DNA from: Ancylomarina subtilis
GTDB lineage: Bacteria > Bacteroidota > Bacteroidia > Bacteroidales > Marinifilaceae
DNA length: 64,000 nt
Direction: 5' to 3'
NCBI RefSeq assembly: GCF_004217115.1
Contig: NZ_SHKN01000001.1
Location: 995,781 to 1,059,780 of the forward strand
How positions within the stretch are numbered: position 1 is the stretch's first letter; each line of letters begins with the position of its first letter. The position numbers and the translations under genes were made by a program. The notes under the pieces are model-generated. The model did not search any database. It saw only the letters and a list, made by a program, of their open reading frames with translations, and was not told the DNA's origin. Positions 36,288 through 45,232 of this stretch are shown piece after piece.

Positions 36288-37589
36288 TCAGATCTGTTTT
36301 ATTTGATTCGTAAGCATTTTAGCGAGATTAAAAAACAATTCAACGCTTGGCAATAAGGCTCGTTCATCGATATCAAAATCAGGGGTGTGATGTTGCAAAC
36401 ACTTCGTGTTTAAGGAAGCTCCAACACCTATAAAACAAGCTTTCCCTCCCCTGTTCTGCACCTGATGCATCAGTGAGGTAAAATCTTCACTCCCCCGATT
36501 GACCTCATCCGACAAAACAATATCAGAAAAAAACGAAATCTTTTCAGCCTCTGATTTAATGCATTCAGCAAGTGCACTATCGCCCACAGCTCCTGAAGCT
36601 TGCCCCTGCTTAAGAATCTCAAAGCGACAATTCTGCTGACGGGCAGATGAAGCTATAATTTCCTGAGCCTCCTTAAACAATAGACTTTCTCGTTCCTGAT
36701 TATTAGCCCGCAATTCAAGCTCCAGACTTGCTTTGTCAGCTATAATATTTCGAGCAGTTCCACCTTCCACTCGCCCAACATTGACTCGACTGAAACCCTC
36801 ACCCTGATATTGTATCGCATGCAAGCCTACAATGCAGTTTGCTGCAGCCAATATGGCATTATTCCCTTTTTCGGGACAAATACCAGCATGAGCCGCTTGC
36901 CCATAAAAAATAACATCCAGCTTATCGGTCGCTGCGGTTCCATTCTGGGAACAGACCAGTTTTCCCAAAGGCATATTACTCCACAAGTGAGCAGCCAGAA
37001 GGTAGTCCACATCTTTTAGAAAACCCGATTTCACAATAGCAGCAGCCCCTCTAACCCCCTCTTCGGCGGGTTGGAATAACAATATAATTTTTCCTTTAAT
37101 CTGATCTGAATGCGTACCAAGGTAATGTGCAACTCCCAAGCCAATAGCCGAATGGGCATCGTGTCCGCAAGCATGCATGACAGCACAATTCTCAGACACA
37201 AAGCCCTTATCAAAGGGGATGTGATTCTCTGTCATCGCCTCTTCTATGGGCAAAGCATCCATATCAAAACGAAGAGCAATAGTAGGTCCCTCACCACAAT
37301 CGAGTATGCCCGCAACCGCTGTACAATGATTGGCAAAGGGTTTCAGCTTTTCTGTACCATAGAGCTGTTCTGCCCTTTCAAAAGCAAGTTTATTCTCCTG
37401 CTCCGAAGGCAAACCCATCAGGCCAGAAGCCTGCATCACTTCGGCCCCCTTTTTTACCTCAAATCCCAGTGCCTCTAATTCATCAGCAATAAAAGCTGCG
37501 GTGGCATATTCGAGCCAAGCCAATTCAGGCTGCAAATGAAAATGCCTGCGGTAGGCAATCGTTTTTTTCTCAATAGACTTATTTATCAT
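36288..37589 (-). CDS. M20-family amidohydrolase (AbgA/IAA-amino acid hydrolase type)
   Basis: 433 residues. Metal-binding and catalytic signatures of M20D: RFDMDALPIEE, MHACGHDAHSAIGLGVA (His/Asp ligands), LLFQPAEEGVRGA (Glu pair), and a late QHHTPDFDID histidine. A dimerisation insert is between. It hydrolyses an amide bond of an N-acyl or N-aminobenzoyl amino acid in the cytosol. The insertion near residues 50-85 fits AbgA-type members. A 163-bp gap separates it from the FIST gene downstream. Confidence 0.88.
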   Translation of the reverse strand: MINKSIEKKTIAYRRHFHLQPELAWLEYATAAFIADELEALGFEVKKGAEVMQASGLMGLPSEQENKLAFERAEQLYGTEKLKPFANHCTAVAGILDCGEGPTIALRFDMDALPIEEAMTENHIPFDKGFVSENCAVMHACGHDAHSAIGLGVAHYLGTHSDQIKGKIILLFQPAEEGVRGAAAIVKSGFLKDVDYLLAAHLWSNMPLGKLVCSQNGTAATDKLDVIFYGQAAHAGICPEKGNNAILAAANCIVGLHAIQYQGEGFSRVNVGRVEGGTARNIIADKASLELELRANNQERESLLFKEAQEIIASSARQQNCRFEILKQGQASGAVGDSALAECIKSEAEKISFFSDIVLSDEVNRGSEDFTSLMHQVQNRGGKACFIGVGASLNTKCLQHHTPDFDIDERALLPSVELFFNLAKMLTNQIKQI

Positions 37590-37638
37590 CCCAAATTATT
37601 CTTTACAGTACAAAATAAAGCAATAATTCAATAACGAC

Positions 37639-39525
37639 TTACTCAATTATCAATCGTCTTGATTTTGGATATTTCACAGAATATCTTAATTCCAGTTCTT
37701 TTTTCTTCGTCGGTTCTAAGCTAAATTCCCACTTTATTTCGCCCTGCTCTTTATCCTGCTTAGCACCACTTATCTTTTGAATTTCAACCTCAATTTCTTC
37801 GAGTTGAGAAACAGGAACCTGATCGAGTACAATCATCTGAATAGTTTGACTCTTGTTATTCTTGATAGTTGTTCTCCATGCACGAGCTTCTTCCTTTTTT
37901 GAGCCAATAAATTGTCTGGTGGTAAAATCTTTTAATTTCTCACGCTTAATACTTACATTCTTATCGCTTCCCATTGAAATTTGCAAAGTATCTGATGCAT
38001 TTTGAATATCTAAAAGTGTTTTCCCAACAAAAGTTCCTTCGAAAAAGATATTCGCTTCCCCTTCGAGCAATTTGTATTTTCCCCATTCATTGATATTTGC
38101 TATCAAGAAAGCATCCTGATTAATTTTAGGAATACAGAAATACTGATAAGATGCTGGCAGTTCATAAACAGCCATATCAACCGAATAATTTTTATTATCA
38201 GATTTCACAGAATAAGGTGTTTGAATCTCAAACTCGACGTTCATTTGTTTTTCCCTAGTCTGAAAAGGAATAGAAAGACTTGAGTTGCTTCTGCTTTTAA
38301 CTCTTTCTTTTTTCTTTATATTTACACCAGCAACCTGACCTTGAAGTGCTCTCAAATTTCGCTTAGAAACGCCATATCCCGTAACAACAACCTCATCCAT
38401 ACCAACATTCTCTGTCTCTAGAGTGACATTCATTACCGAACTGCTTACAGCTAAGGTTTGAGATTTCATACCAACAAAAGAATAAGTCAATTGATTTGAA
38501 TTGGCAGGAAGCGTGATGGAATATCTTCCATTGATATCCGTCACAGCTCCGATTGTTGAACCAACAACAAAAACACTTACACCTGGAAGAGCCAAACCAT
38601 CATCAGCGGAAACAACTTGCCCACTAACCAAATTGATCGATCTGTTATATACAGGAGGATGCGAATTGTAATCTAAAAAATAAGGTTTCAGCTCCGGGGC
38701 CACACCTGAGATCTTTGGATTTGATGAAGAAAACTTAAGTTTCACATTATTCCAGGCCACCTTGGTATCTTGTCGAAGATTTGCCTTGTAAATCAACTCT
38801 AGTGGTTCATTGATGTTTTTAGCACGTATGTCATAGGATGGAAACCACCCCGCATTCCCAACAAAGTACGACAGTTCAAATTTTGAAATCGTTTTTGATT
38901 TTGCTTCTACTTTTACCACAATTTCACCATTGGCATAGATTTTTTTACTACTAATCGTTTTCAATTGATTCTCAAGACCTGAGCGTTTCTTCATCAATTC
39001 AGATTGGGTATTTTCCCTTTCAATCTTCTTCAATTTCAAAGCTGTTAACTTCGTACTATAAAAATCAGAGGCTTCTTTCAAATTAGCCATACTAACCTGA
39101 TTGTACTTACCACTTATGGCACAATTCTCTTTTAATAAGCTCAGTTCTTCATTGATAATAGACATGTAGACTTCTTCCAACCTCAACTGTTTATTTAAAT
39201 CCTTAAGCTTCGATTCAATAGCTATAATCTCCTTGGGTTTATCAAGCTTATCAATAAAATTTTGCTGATGATTTACCGACAAAACAGTTACATCACCAAT
39301 AGCTTTTACCTGTACACTTTTTGCATCAATAAAAGGTGACAGGTTTACGAACGTTAAAAGAGTGACTCCTGGCATCAGTTCAACTGATTTTTCACGAGAA
39401 AGCTGAGCTCCCTCAATAAATACAGTCGCAGCCTTAACCTCTGTTTTAACTTCTTTCTTATTAAATTCACTTGCATATGTATGACCAAATAGCAAGCACA
39501 AAACAATTAAATTAAACACTTTCAT
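37639..39525 (-). CDS. MuiA-family (DUF4139) protein with inserted CarboxypepD_reg-like domain
   Basis: 628 residues, signal peptide (MKVFNLIVLCLLFGHTYAS). DUF4140 region at ~27-125 (VKAATVFIEGAQLSREKSVELMPG), a coiled coil ~90-195, then DUF4139 (~205 to the end: LSYFVGNAGWFPSYDIRAKN...KLEVELRYSVKYPK type). Around 300-410 the DUF4139 domain is interrupted by a CarboxypepD_reg-like module (VSGQVVSADDGLALPGVSVFVVGSTIGAVTDINGRYSI) plus a plug-like tail (MDEVVVTGYGVSKRNLRALQGQVAGV), as found at the start of TonB receptors. Periplasmic; function unknown. Confidence 0.87.
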   Translation of the reverse strand: MKVFNLIVLCLLFGHTYASEFNKKEVKTEVKAATVFIEGAQLSREKSVELMPGVTLLTFVNLSPFIDAKSVQVKAIGDVTVLSVNHQQNFIDKLDKPKEIIAIESKLKDLNKQLRLEEVYMSIINEELSLLKENCAISGKYNQVSMANLKEASDFYSTKLTALKLKKIERENTQSELMKKRSGLENQLKTISSKKIYANGEIVVKVEAKSKTISKFELSYFVGNAGWFPSYDIRAKNINEPLELIYKANLRQDTKVAWNNVKLKFSSSNPKISGVAPELKPYFLDYNSHPPVYNRSINLVSGQVVSADDGLALPGVSVFVVGSTIGAVTDINGRYSITLPANSNQLTYSFVGMKSQTLAVSSSVMNVTLETENVGMDEVVVTGYGVSKRNLRALQGQVAGVNIKKKERVKSRSNSSLSIPFQTREKQMNVEFEIQTPYSVKSDNKNYSVDMAVYELPASYQYFCIPKINQDAFLIANINEWGKYKLLEGEANIFFEGTFVGKTLLDIQNASDTLQISMGSDKNVSIKREKLKDFTTRQFIGSKKEEARAWRTTIKNNKSQTIQMIVLDQVPVSQLEEIEVEIQKISGAKQDKEQGEIKWEFSLEPTKKKELELRYSVKYPKSRRLIIE

Positions 39526-39756
39526 TCCTAATCAATTTATAGTCAATATTCTTTATTAGCAAAATCATCCCATCAAACAAATTCACCCCTCATACTCCTC
39601 CCTTGGGTTCCTGATCGCGTTGCCCGAGCTTACAAAAGGAAGTCGAAAGAAAGAATGAGTGCCTGAGACACGAAGGCAAGCAGATTCTGTTAATCTGATA
39701 TTTTCATCAAACTAACAGGCCTCCTTTATCTTTAAAACTTCTTGTAAAAACTCAAA

Positions 39757-40011
39757 CTAACTTGATGAAACAGATCGATACTCAATCTCCTTATATATAG
39801 CCCTAAGGTCTTTACAACCCATCACAAACAAAGGAAACAGAGCTATTGGAACGAACAGTAAAGGCGTGAAACCAGTAGTAAAATACATAAAAGTTGTCAG
39901 CACAATAAGCAAACTCAAGAGCACGGCAAATATGGTGAGAAGCATAATGTAAGTTCTCTTCTTAAGTTTGAGTCTTTCCAAACTCAAAGCAGCTAGCTTG
40001 TCTTGTTTCAT
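39757..40011 (-). CDS. Small two-helix membrane protein, 84 aa
   Basis: From the ATG at 40011 (MKQDKLAALSLERLKLKKRTYIMLL); a longer frame to 40059 adds 16 residues without support. Two membrane helices (~23-45 and ~50-68) follow a basic helix. Unrecognised family. Confidence 0.6.
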   Translation of the reverse strand: MKQDKLAALSLERLKLKKRTYIMLLTIFAVLLSLLIVLTTFMYFTTGFTPLLFVPIALFPLFVMGCKDLRAIYKEIEYRSVSSS

Positions 40012-40134
40012 TATTTTAGGTTTTAATATGTGGTTAGGTTTTAACGGATGAGAAATCAAGATGCCCCAATCTCTCTCATTTCAAATCTTCTAAATTACAA
40101 CGCCTTACAGGATACAAAACACTCATACCAGCCT

Positions 40135-40488
40135 TTATTTCTTTATGCCCGACTTCAATAATTTAATTTTAATGGGCTCAAGATAAACCAGGCAACCCTT
40201 AGGCATTTTTAAGAGTTCAGGTTCAATCAACTGATAAAAGGTCTCAAGCATTTCCGTTTCATCAACCATTTCAATCATTATGGGCAATTTCTCGGTCAGT
40301 TCCCAAAACTTTGAAGAGCTAATATGGGTGCTGCTTAATCCGTACCCCATAACACCACGATACACGGTTACTCCGGATATCCCTTTCTCCTTTGCCAGAT
40401 ACACAATGTGTTCATAAAGCAATTTCATTCCCATTTTGTCTGTCGAACTTGCGTATATTTTTAAAACGCTATAATCTTTTGACTCCAT
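40135..40488 (-). CDS. DUF190 family protein
   Basis: 117 residues. The family pattern is KIYASSTDKMGMKLLYEHIVYLAKEKGISGVTVYRGVMGYGLSSTHIS, followed by ELTEKLPIMIEMVDETEMLETFYQLIEPEL. DUF190 proteins have a PII-like (GlnB-like) fold and are commonly linked to crcB. It starts 1 bp after the crcB stop, so the two are cotranscribed and DUF190 probably modulates or supports fluoride export. Confidence 0.92.
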   Translation of the reverse strand: MESKDYSVLKIYASSTDKMGMKLLYEHIVYLAKEKGISGVTVYRGVMGYGLSSTHISSSKFWELTEKLPIMIEMVDETEMLETFYQLIEPELLKMPKGCLVYLEPIKIKLLKSGIKK

Positions 40489-40489
40489 A

Positions 40490-40867
40490 TTACAATAAGT
40501 TTGATGTGATGAAACCCAGATAAACGGCTAGAAAACCGAATAAAATACTCAGAGCCGTATATAAAAACACCGAGAGAAATTGCCCGTTATGCATCAACAT
40601 GAGATTCTCACTGGTGAAACTTGAAAATGTTGTAAACCCACCACAAAGGCCAACCATTAATAATAACCTGAGATCTGCGGTCAGAATGGTACTCTTATCT
40701 GAAATACCCATTAAAAGACCGATAATAAAACTCCCCAGCACATTCACACTAAGGGTTCCAATGGGAATGGCAAAAAAAGCAATATTGAGATTCAGCCTTG
40801 AAAGAAAATATCTTGCAACACTTCCAACAAACCCTCCGATTCCAATTAACAAGATGTTCTTAATCAT
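40490..40867 (-). CDS. crcB: Fluoride exporter CrcB (Fluc)
   Basis: 125 residues, four membrane helices. Signature residues: GGFVGSVARYFLSR (N-terminal GGxxGAxxRY motif), TLSVNVLGSFIIGLLMG (TLxVNxxGSFxxG), and the GLCGGFTTFSSFTSE channel motif with its two Phe. It works as a dual-topology dimer in the inner membrane. No fluoride riboswitch (crcB motif) was found in the 165-nt leader; transcription is instead predicted from promoter module C. Confidence 0.95.
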   Translation of the reverse strand: MIKNILLIGIGGFVGSVARYFLSRLNLNIAFFAIPIGTLSVNVLGSFIIGLLMGISDKSTILTADLRLLLMVGLCGGFTTFSSFTSENLMLMHNGQFLSVFLYTALSILFGFLAVYLGFITSNLL

Positions 40868-41035
40868 GATATATTTGAGTTTTTTATAAACAGCTGCAAT
40901 AAAGGTGTCATTTTACATGAGATCGTTTTTAATTTTCAAATTCTACTGTTGATACAACACAAACTTCTTAAAAGATACACATAGAACGATTGCCGACGTT
41001 CACAGTCAGACAAATTGCTTCGAATTACAGCATTC

Positions 41036-41128
41036 CTAAATTAATAAAATTCAAAAGCAAACAATAAATTAAAGCTGAGTAAAATATACAAGAAACATAA
41101 AATAGAACCCTTCTATATAATTATGACT
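41036..41128 (-). promoter_or_regulatory. Promoter module C (crcB-DUF190 operon)
   Basis: Minus strand TTG (41064-41062), 18-nt spacer, TAATTTAG (41043-41036). Upstream bases include TTCTATTTTATGT and ATAATTATATAGA as in modules A and B. It precedes the CrcB start by ~165 bp. Confidence 0.6.
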
Positions 41129-41252
41129 AACAGAAGAATCGACACAAAAATGAAAGGAATCAAAGGTGAATTTCTAAAACATAAGACGTTCCATACTCAA
41201 GCACATTTCGACGAGGCTCAATGCCCAATAAATCGGACAAAAAACAGCACAT

Positions 41253-41283
41253 AAAAAAGGTGCGGGACTCCCCCCACACCTTT
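41253..41283 (-). terminator. Terminator of the 41-46 kb cluster
   Basis: Minus strand AAAGGTGTGGGGG-GAGT-CCCGCACCTTTTTT, ~90 bp after the stop of the last cluster gene at 41372. Confidence 0.8.
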
Positions 41284-41371
41284 AGTTTCTCCATCAAAAT
41301 CCCTCTCACCGGACTTGCTTCAAACTTGTTTTTAAACCTTAAGCCCAAGGGATCTTATCAATTATAACAGA

Positions 41372-42382
41372 TCAAATACACTGAGTCATTTCCCTTTTGG
41401 AGTCCGTATGAATTTCATGCGCTTGTTTATTCAGCAACGAAACAATAAGAGCGACGGCTACACCCGCATTGTGTGCACCCGAAACATTTTGAGCATACAC
41501 TTTGGGATTCACATCAGTCGCAAACATCTTGTAGCGATCAACCTCTCCACTCACAAAAATGAAGGGTGGTTTGTGTTTCTTAAGGTGATCTTTTGCAGCC
41601 TTATAAATCAGACAATGGGTTGTCTCCAATGAAACCCCGTTGGGGTCATGAGGATAGTGAGCCGCGAAGGCCGCACCGGTTTCTCCATCCTTTTGGGCAT
41701 ATAGGCTATAATCGGTTACATTCACATCACCCAAGGCAACAAAATCTTTATCTACATAAACCTGCTGACCCTCCAATGCAGGATTGGTGGGAGGACAAAG
41801 CATTAATTGACTGTAATCTGTAAAATCCACAGCCTTCAGCTGATCAATAAAAGTGGTCGATCCTGATTCCATAATTTTATCCCAGGAATGACATTGGTAA
41901 TGGCTCTTTGATTGATCATCGCCACCATTGTGCATAAACACCCGACTCCCAATCACCACCGAACCATTAATATTGGACGATTTAAAAACGGGATTATGGG
42001 CCAGCCCCGGACCTGAAGAGGCCGTTCCTACTGCAACAACCAATTCAATTTTCTTTTCTATGTCGTACTTAAAAATGATAGGCAGAAGCTTCATTTTTTC
42101 TTCCGAACTCGATTGGAATTCCTCAGGGCTGCAACTCAACAAATCGGATATACACCAAACTTCAATTGTTTTGAAATCTGTATCCAAAACCAATCTTGGA
42201 AGAGTATCCTCAGCACGAGTAGATTTCACGGGTCCGTAGGAAGGATAAGTCAGGCAAGTTAGCCGGGCATCCAACTCGATACCACATTGTTCGTTGATAT
42301 ATTTGTTGGTCAACACCCAACAAACCGGATCACACTCCCAGTACTTATTGACAACGATAATAACTCTTGTTTTTTTGCTCAT
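41372..42382 (-). CDS. Nucleoside-phosphorylase-fold protein (cluster gene 4)
   Basis: 336 residues, no signal peptide. Several stretches match the PNP/UDP phosphorylase superfamily: VVAVGTASSGPG (phosphate/nucleoside loop, ~113-124), SLETTHCLIYKAAK, FIFVSGEVDRYKMF (the 'IRGISD' position), and NVSGAHNAGVAVALIVSLL (final helix). The N-terminal ~110 residues are unusual and Cys-rich (KYWECDPVCWVLTNKY). It may cleave or only bind a nucleoside-like molecule. It is the last gene of the 45.7-41.4 kb run, 48 bp after its neighbour, ahead of a good terminator. Confidence 0.65.
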   Translation of the reverse strand: MSKKTRVIIVVNKYWECDPVCWVLTNKYINEQCGIELDARLTCLTYPSYGPVKSTRAEDTLPRLVLDTDFKTIEVWCISDLLSCSPEEFQSSSEEKMKLLPIIFKYDIEKKIELVVAVGTASSGPGLAHNPVFKSSNINGSVVIGSRVFMHNGGDDQSKSHYQCHSWDKIMESGSTTFIDQLKAVDFTDYSQLMLCPPTNPALEGQQVYVDKDFVALGDVNVTDYSLYAQKDGETGAAFAAHYPHDPNGVSLETTHCLIYKAAKDHLKKHKPPFIFVSGEVDRYKMFATDVNPKVYAQNVSGAHNAGVAVALIVSLLNKQAHEIHTDSKREMTQCI

Positions 42383-42430
42383 AATAATTGAATAATAGAT
42401 GTAATAGAAATACGATAGTTTAAGATAATT

Positions 42431-43492
42431 TTAAGGCGCATCAACTTTGGGAGATAAGGGAATCACCTCGCTAACCCATGCAATGATCTGTATGGAAGGC
42501 TTATGGGACGCAGGCCCTGACATCAGAAAAGGCCCCAAATAGGCCGTATCGCTACTGGCCAACGACTTATCCATAATCGTTTTATCATCCTGGTGCCAGT
42601 TGGCATTCAATTTAACGTCTCTGGCAATCAGCATGCCTGTAGGAATCAGAGGAAAGGCTCCCTCGTTTACCTTAGATGAACCCGAAGAACAAAAACCGGC
42701 CTGCTGACCTGACAAGTACCACTGATTCATTTTAAACAAAAGAAGATTAAACCAGGGGCGTCGAAACTCAACAAAAAGGTATTTCATGTCGAGGGATTCA
42801 ATTTTCGTTTCAGGGTTCATTGCCTGAGTTGTTTGCCCTCCCAAATTCCATTGCAGCTTTTCTTTTCCTTGAATCGTTCCAAAAAGACCATTCTCAGAAC
42901 TGTTGTTTAGATCAACCGACACCTCACTAAAACGGCTAATATCAGCCGTCGCCCAATCTTCAGGACTGGCATAAACAGGTCTCCAATCACCGGAGGTGCC
43001 ATCCATATCCTGAAAATATTCTTCTTCGAATTGTTTTTTGGCATTGGCGATCACACCACTGACAAAGGGGTCGTTTCTCAGAATGGTGGCCCCATTCAGA
43101 AAATTGGCATACAACATTTCGGTTGAATATGAGGATGCAAAATAATTCGGATCGAATTTTGGAACCGGATCAACCAATTGTCGAAAAGCAAACAGGGGTT
43201 TCAAATCGCCATTGGGATTGGAACCGGATCTCGCGTCTTTATAAGCATCAGGATCAAGACTAACGGGCAGTTGATTCAATTGAAAAATGGGTTTGTTTTG
43301 CGGCTGGACATCAAGTACATTGCCAGCCAGGGAAGGATTTCCGATCAAGGAGGAAGCCTGCTGAAAACCTGAGGCAAACTGGTTGCCGGAAAAGCTCAGA
43401 CCTGCTTTTTCAGCTGATCTCAAATCGGCGGTCTCGAATTCGCTCGCTCTGGGTATTTTGACTGAATTGGCTATTGCTTTTATTAAATCCAT
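42431..43492 (-). CDS. Unknown protein with the shared 'WFN-LIPTG' C-terminal domain (cluster gene 3)
   Basis: 353 residues, no signal peptide or membrane helix. Residues ~1-160 are low in recognisable features. From ~230 it shares a domain with the 472-aa neighbour: RPWFNLLLFKMNQWYLSG, FPLIPTGMLIARDVKL, QDDKTIMDKSLAS, YLGPFLMSGP, and IQIIAWVSEVIPLSP. This domain is not one I can name. The internal SANWG-type beta segment seen in the neighbour is shorter here. Probably cytosolic. A terminator-like hairpin (43564-43592) lies between the two paralogues. Confidence 0.7.
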   Translation of the reverse strand: MDLIKAIANSVKIPRASEFETADLRSAEKAGLSFSGNQFASGFQQASSLIGNPSLAGNVLDVQPQNKPIFQLNQLPVSLDPDAYKDARSGSNPNGDLKPLFAFRQLVDPVPKFDPNYFASSYSTEMLYANFLNGATILRNDPFVSGVIANAKKQFEEEYFQDMDGTSGDWRPVYASPEDWATADISRFSEVSVDLNNSSENGLFGTIQGKEKLQWNLGGQTTQAMNPETKIESLDMKYLFVEFRRPWFNLLLFKMNQWYLSGQQAGFCSSGSSKVNEGAFPLIPTGMLIARDVKLNANWHQDDKTIMDKSLASSDTAYLGPFLMSGPASHKPSIQIIAWVSEVIPLSPKVDAP

Positions 43493-43563
43493 CGTCTTTT
43501 TTCTAAATCATTACAAGCTGTAAACAAGCTTTTCAAACTTTACTCTCATAAGGCAGGTTTAAT

Positions 43564-43592
43564 AAGAGGTGAGCTACAGACTCACCTCTTTT
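43564..43592 (-). terminator. Internal hairpin between the two cluster paralogues
   Basis: Perfect AAGAGGTGAG / CTCACCTCTT stem, 7-nt loop. The T-run on the minus strand is weak (TTATTAAA), so it may only attenuate transcription into the downstream two genes. Confidence 0.6.
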
Positions 43593-43608
43593 GATCTATC
43601 AAGGGGAA

Positions 43609-45027
43609 TTAAAATAATTTTGCTTCGCCTTGTTGATTGGCACTTTCAAGTTGTTTTGCAGCTTCCGGTGGACTATAAGGCATGATGCTATTGATCCATC
43701 CAATCAACTGAAGTCCTGGCAACTCAAGTGTTCCCCCATCAAATTTCGCCTGGAAATTGCTTTTCGACGAACTATGAGAATAACTTCCGCTCACACTGAA
43801 TGGTCCCCATCCGCCTGAAGCTTTGGTCGAAATTGATTTCGCAATAAAGCTTTTATCTTCAGAAGAAAAATCGGCTGTAATTTTCACATTACGAGCAATA
43901 ATAAAACCGGTTGGAATTAATGGCATAATCCCCAATAGGTTTTCAATTTGAGCATTTGAAATGCCACCCTTCTCAATACCATTCACAAACCAATCCTTCA
44001 TTTTCAGAATCAATGGATTGAACCATGAACGCTTAATGGTTACATTAATCAGTTCGGCTTCCAGTGTTAAATTTTCAGCATCCATATGCGATCGCTGCTC
44101 TTCTGAACTTCCGGAAACACCACCTGAAGCATGCCACAAGCCCCAGCTTCCACTAGCTTCTGACGCATATTGAGTCGCAGAACTACTGGCTGTTTTATTT
44201 AAATAAGAGCTTTTGAATGTTAGTTTTGAAGCCTTACAGCTGTCATCGTACCAATTGGTAGGCAAGGCATACGAAGGCAGCCATGGGTTGCCACCAGGTG
44301 TAGATGGTGCCATTTGATGCTGTTCATTAATCATCTTAATGCTTTCAGCAATTACATATTTAACCGCATCGTTGATGGTAGACACAAGGGCATTCTGAGC
44401 CTCTTCAACTTCGGCTTTGCTTGCACGAACCCACTTGTTCCATGCCTGATCCAGAGTCAGCTGCAGCCCGGGTGCAACAGCATTCCAAGCTCTTTGATCT
44501 TCTTTTTTGTCCAAATCGTAACCATCATAAGCCGTACGATATCCACCAACAGCCGTAATATAAGCCGCTTGTGCCTCATCGTAAGCATCAGCCTCAGGAC
44601 TGGGTTCGGTCACAGTTTTAACCCCACTCATTGTCTTCTTCTCAACTTCCACATTAAGGAAATTGAAAGCCTGCTGATAGAGTTTCTGCTGGTCGGGATT
44701 GGGTTTACTATCCGAGTTCGCACCTCGAACGATAGTCCCGTATACATCCGATATTTTTTGACCCGAATCGCTCCACATGGCATCGGTGTTTGGCAAAGCA
44801 TCTACCATCGCCGAAAAGAGTTCAGCTTTGGTTAAACTTCCATTGGGATTTCCCGGATTCATCATATCCACAAAATCATCAGGATTGATGACAATATTCT
44901 TTGCAAATTGAATAAAGGTTGTATCCTTATGCCAGGAAGCAACCTTACCATCAGGCGAGTATGTGATGGCATCAAAAAGACGATCGTATAAACTTTCAAG
45001 AACTTGTTTTTCTTTATCAGGTGTCAT
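43609..45027 (-). CDS. Unknown protein with the shared 'WFN-LIPTG' C-terminal domain (cluster gene 2)
   Basis: 472 residues, no signal peptide. The N-terminal ~240 residues are helical (MTPDKEKQVLESLYDRLFDAITYSPDG ... LDQAWNKWVRASKAEVEEAQNALVSTINDAVKYV). The C-terminal half is Ser/Gly-rich and probably beta: SGSWGLWHASGGVSGSSEEQRSH, RSWFNPLILKMKDWFVNG, MPLIPTGFIIARNVKI, SEDKSFIAKSI, GGWGPFSVSGSYSHSSSKS, LQLIGWINSIMPYSPPE. The two GxWGxxxxSGxxS strips are an internal duplication. The 353-aa neighbour shares the C-terminal domain. No known family recognised; the gene appears intact. Confidence 0.72.
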   Translation of the reverse strand: MTPDKEKQVLESLYDRLFDAITYSPDGKVASWHKDTTFIQFAKNIVINPDDFVDMMNPGNPNGSLTKAELFSAMVDALPNTDAMWSDSGQKISDVYGTIVRGANSDSKPNPDQQKLYQQAFNFLNVEVEKKTMSGVKTVTEPSPEADAYDEAQAAYITAVGGYRTAYDGYDLDKKEDQRAWNAVAPGLQLTLDQAWNKWVRASKAEVEEAQNALVSTINDAVKYVIAESIKMINEQHQMAPSTPGGNPWLPSYALPTNWYDDSCKASKLTFKSSYLNKTASSSATQYASEASGSWGLWHASGGVSGSSEEQRSHMDAENLTLEAELINVTIKRSWFNPLILKMKDWFVNGIEKGGISNAQIENLLGIMPLIPTGFIIARNVKITADFSSEDKSFIAKSISTKASGGWGPFSVSGSYSHSSSKSNFQAKFDGGTLELPGLQLIGWINSIMPYSPPEAAKQLESANQQGEAKLF

Positions 45028-45232
45028 AATTTCAATTTTAATAGATTAAATGAATTAATTAAATCAGGCCTAAAGGGACAGCTACATGATAAAAAACCTC
45101 TGCATGTACTATATCAATCATGCCCCTTTGCAAATCAGCTACGAAACCTCATTGCTTCGGTATAATCATCCGATTTTTTCGTAGGAAAAGACCTGAGAAT
45201 GCTCCGGGAAACGCCGGAATATAAACCTTCAA

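Noticed and set aside
40868-41035. Possible fluoride riboswitch in the crcB leader
   Set aside because: The conserved crcB-motif strips were not found in the leader on the minus strand.
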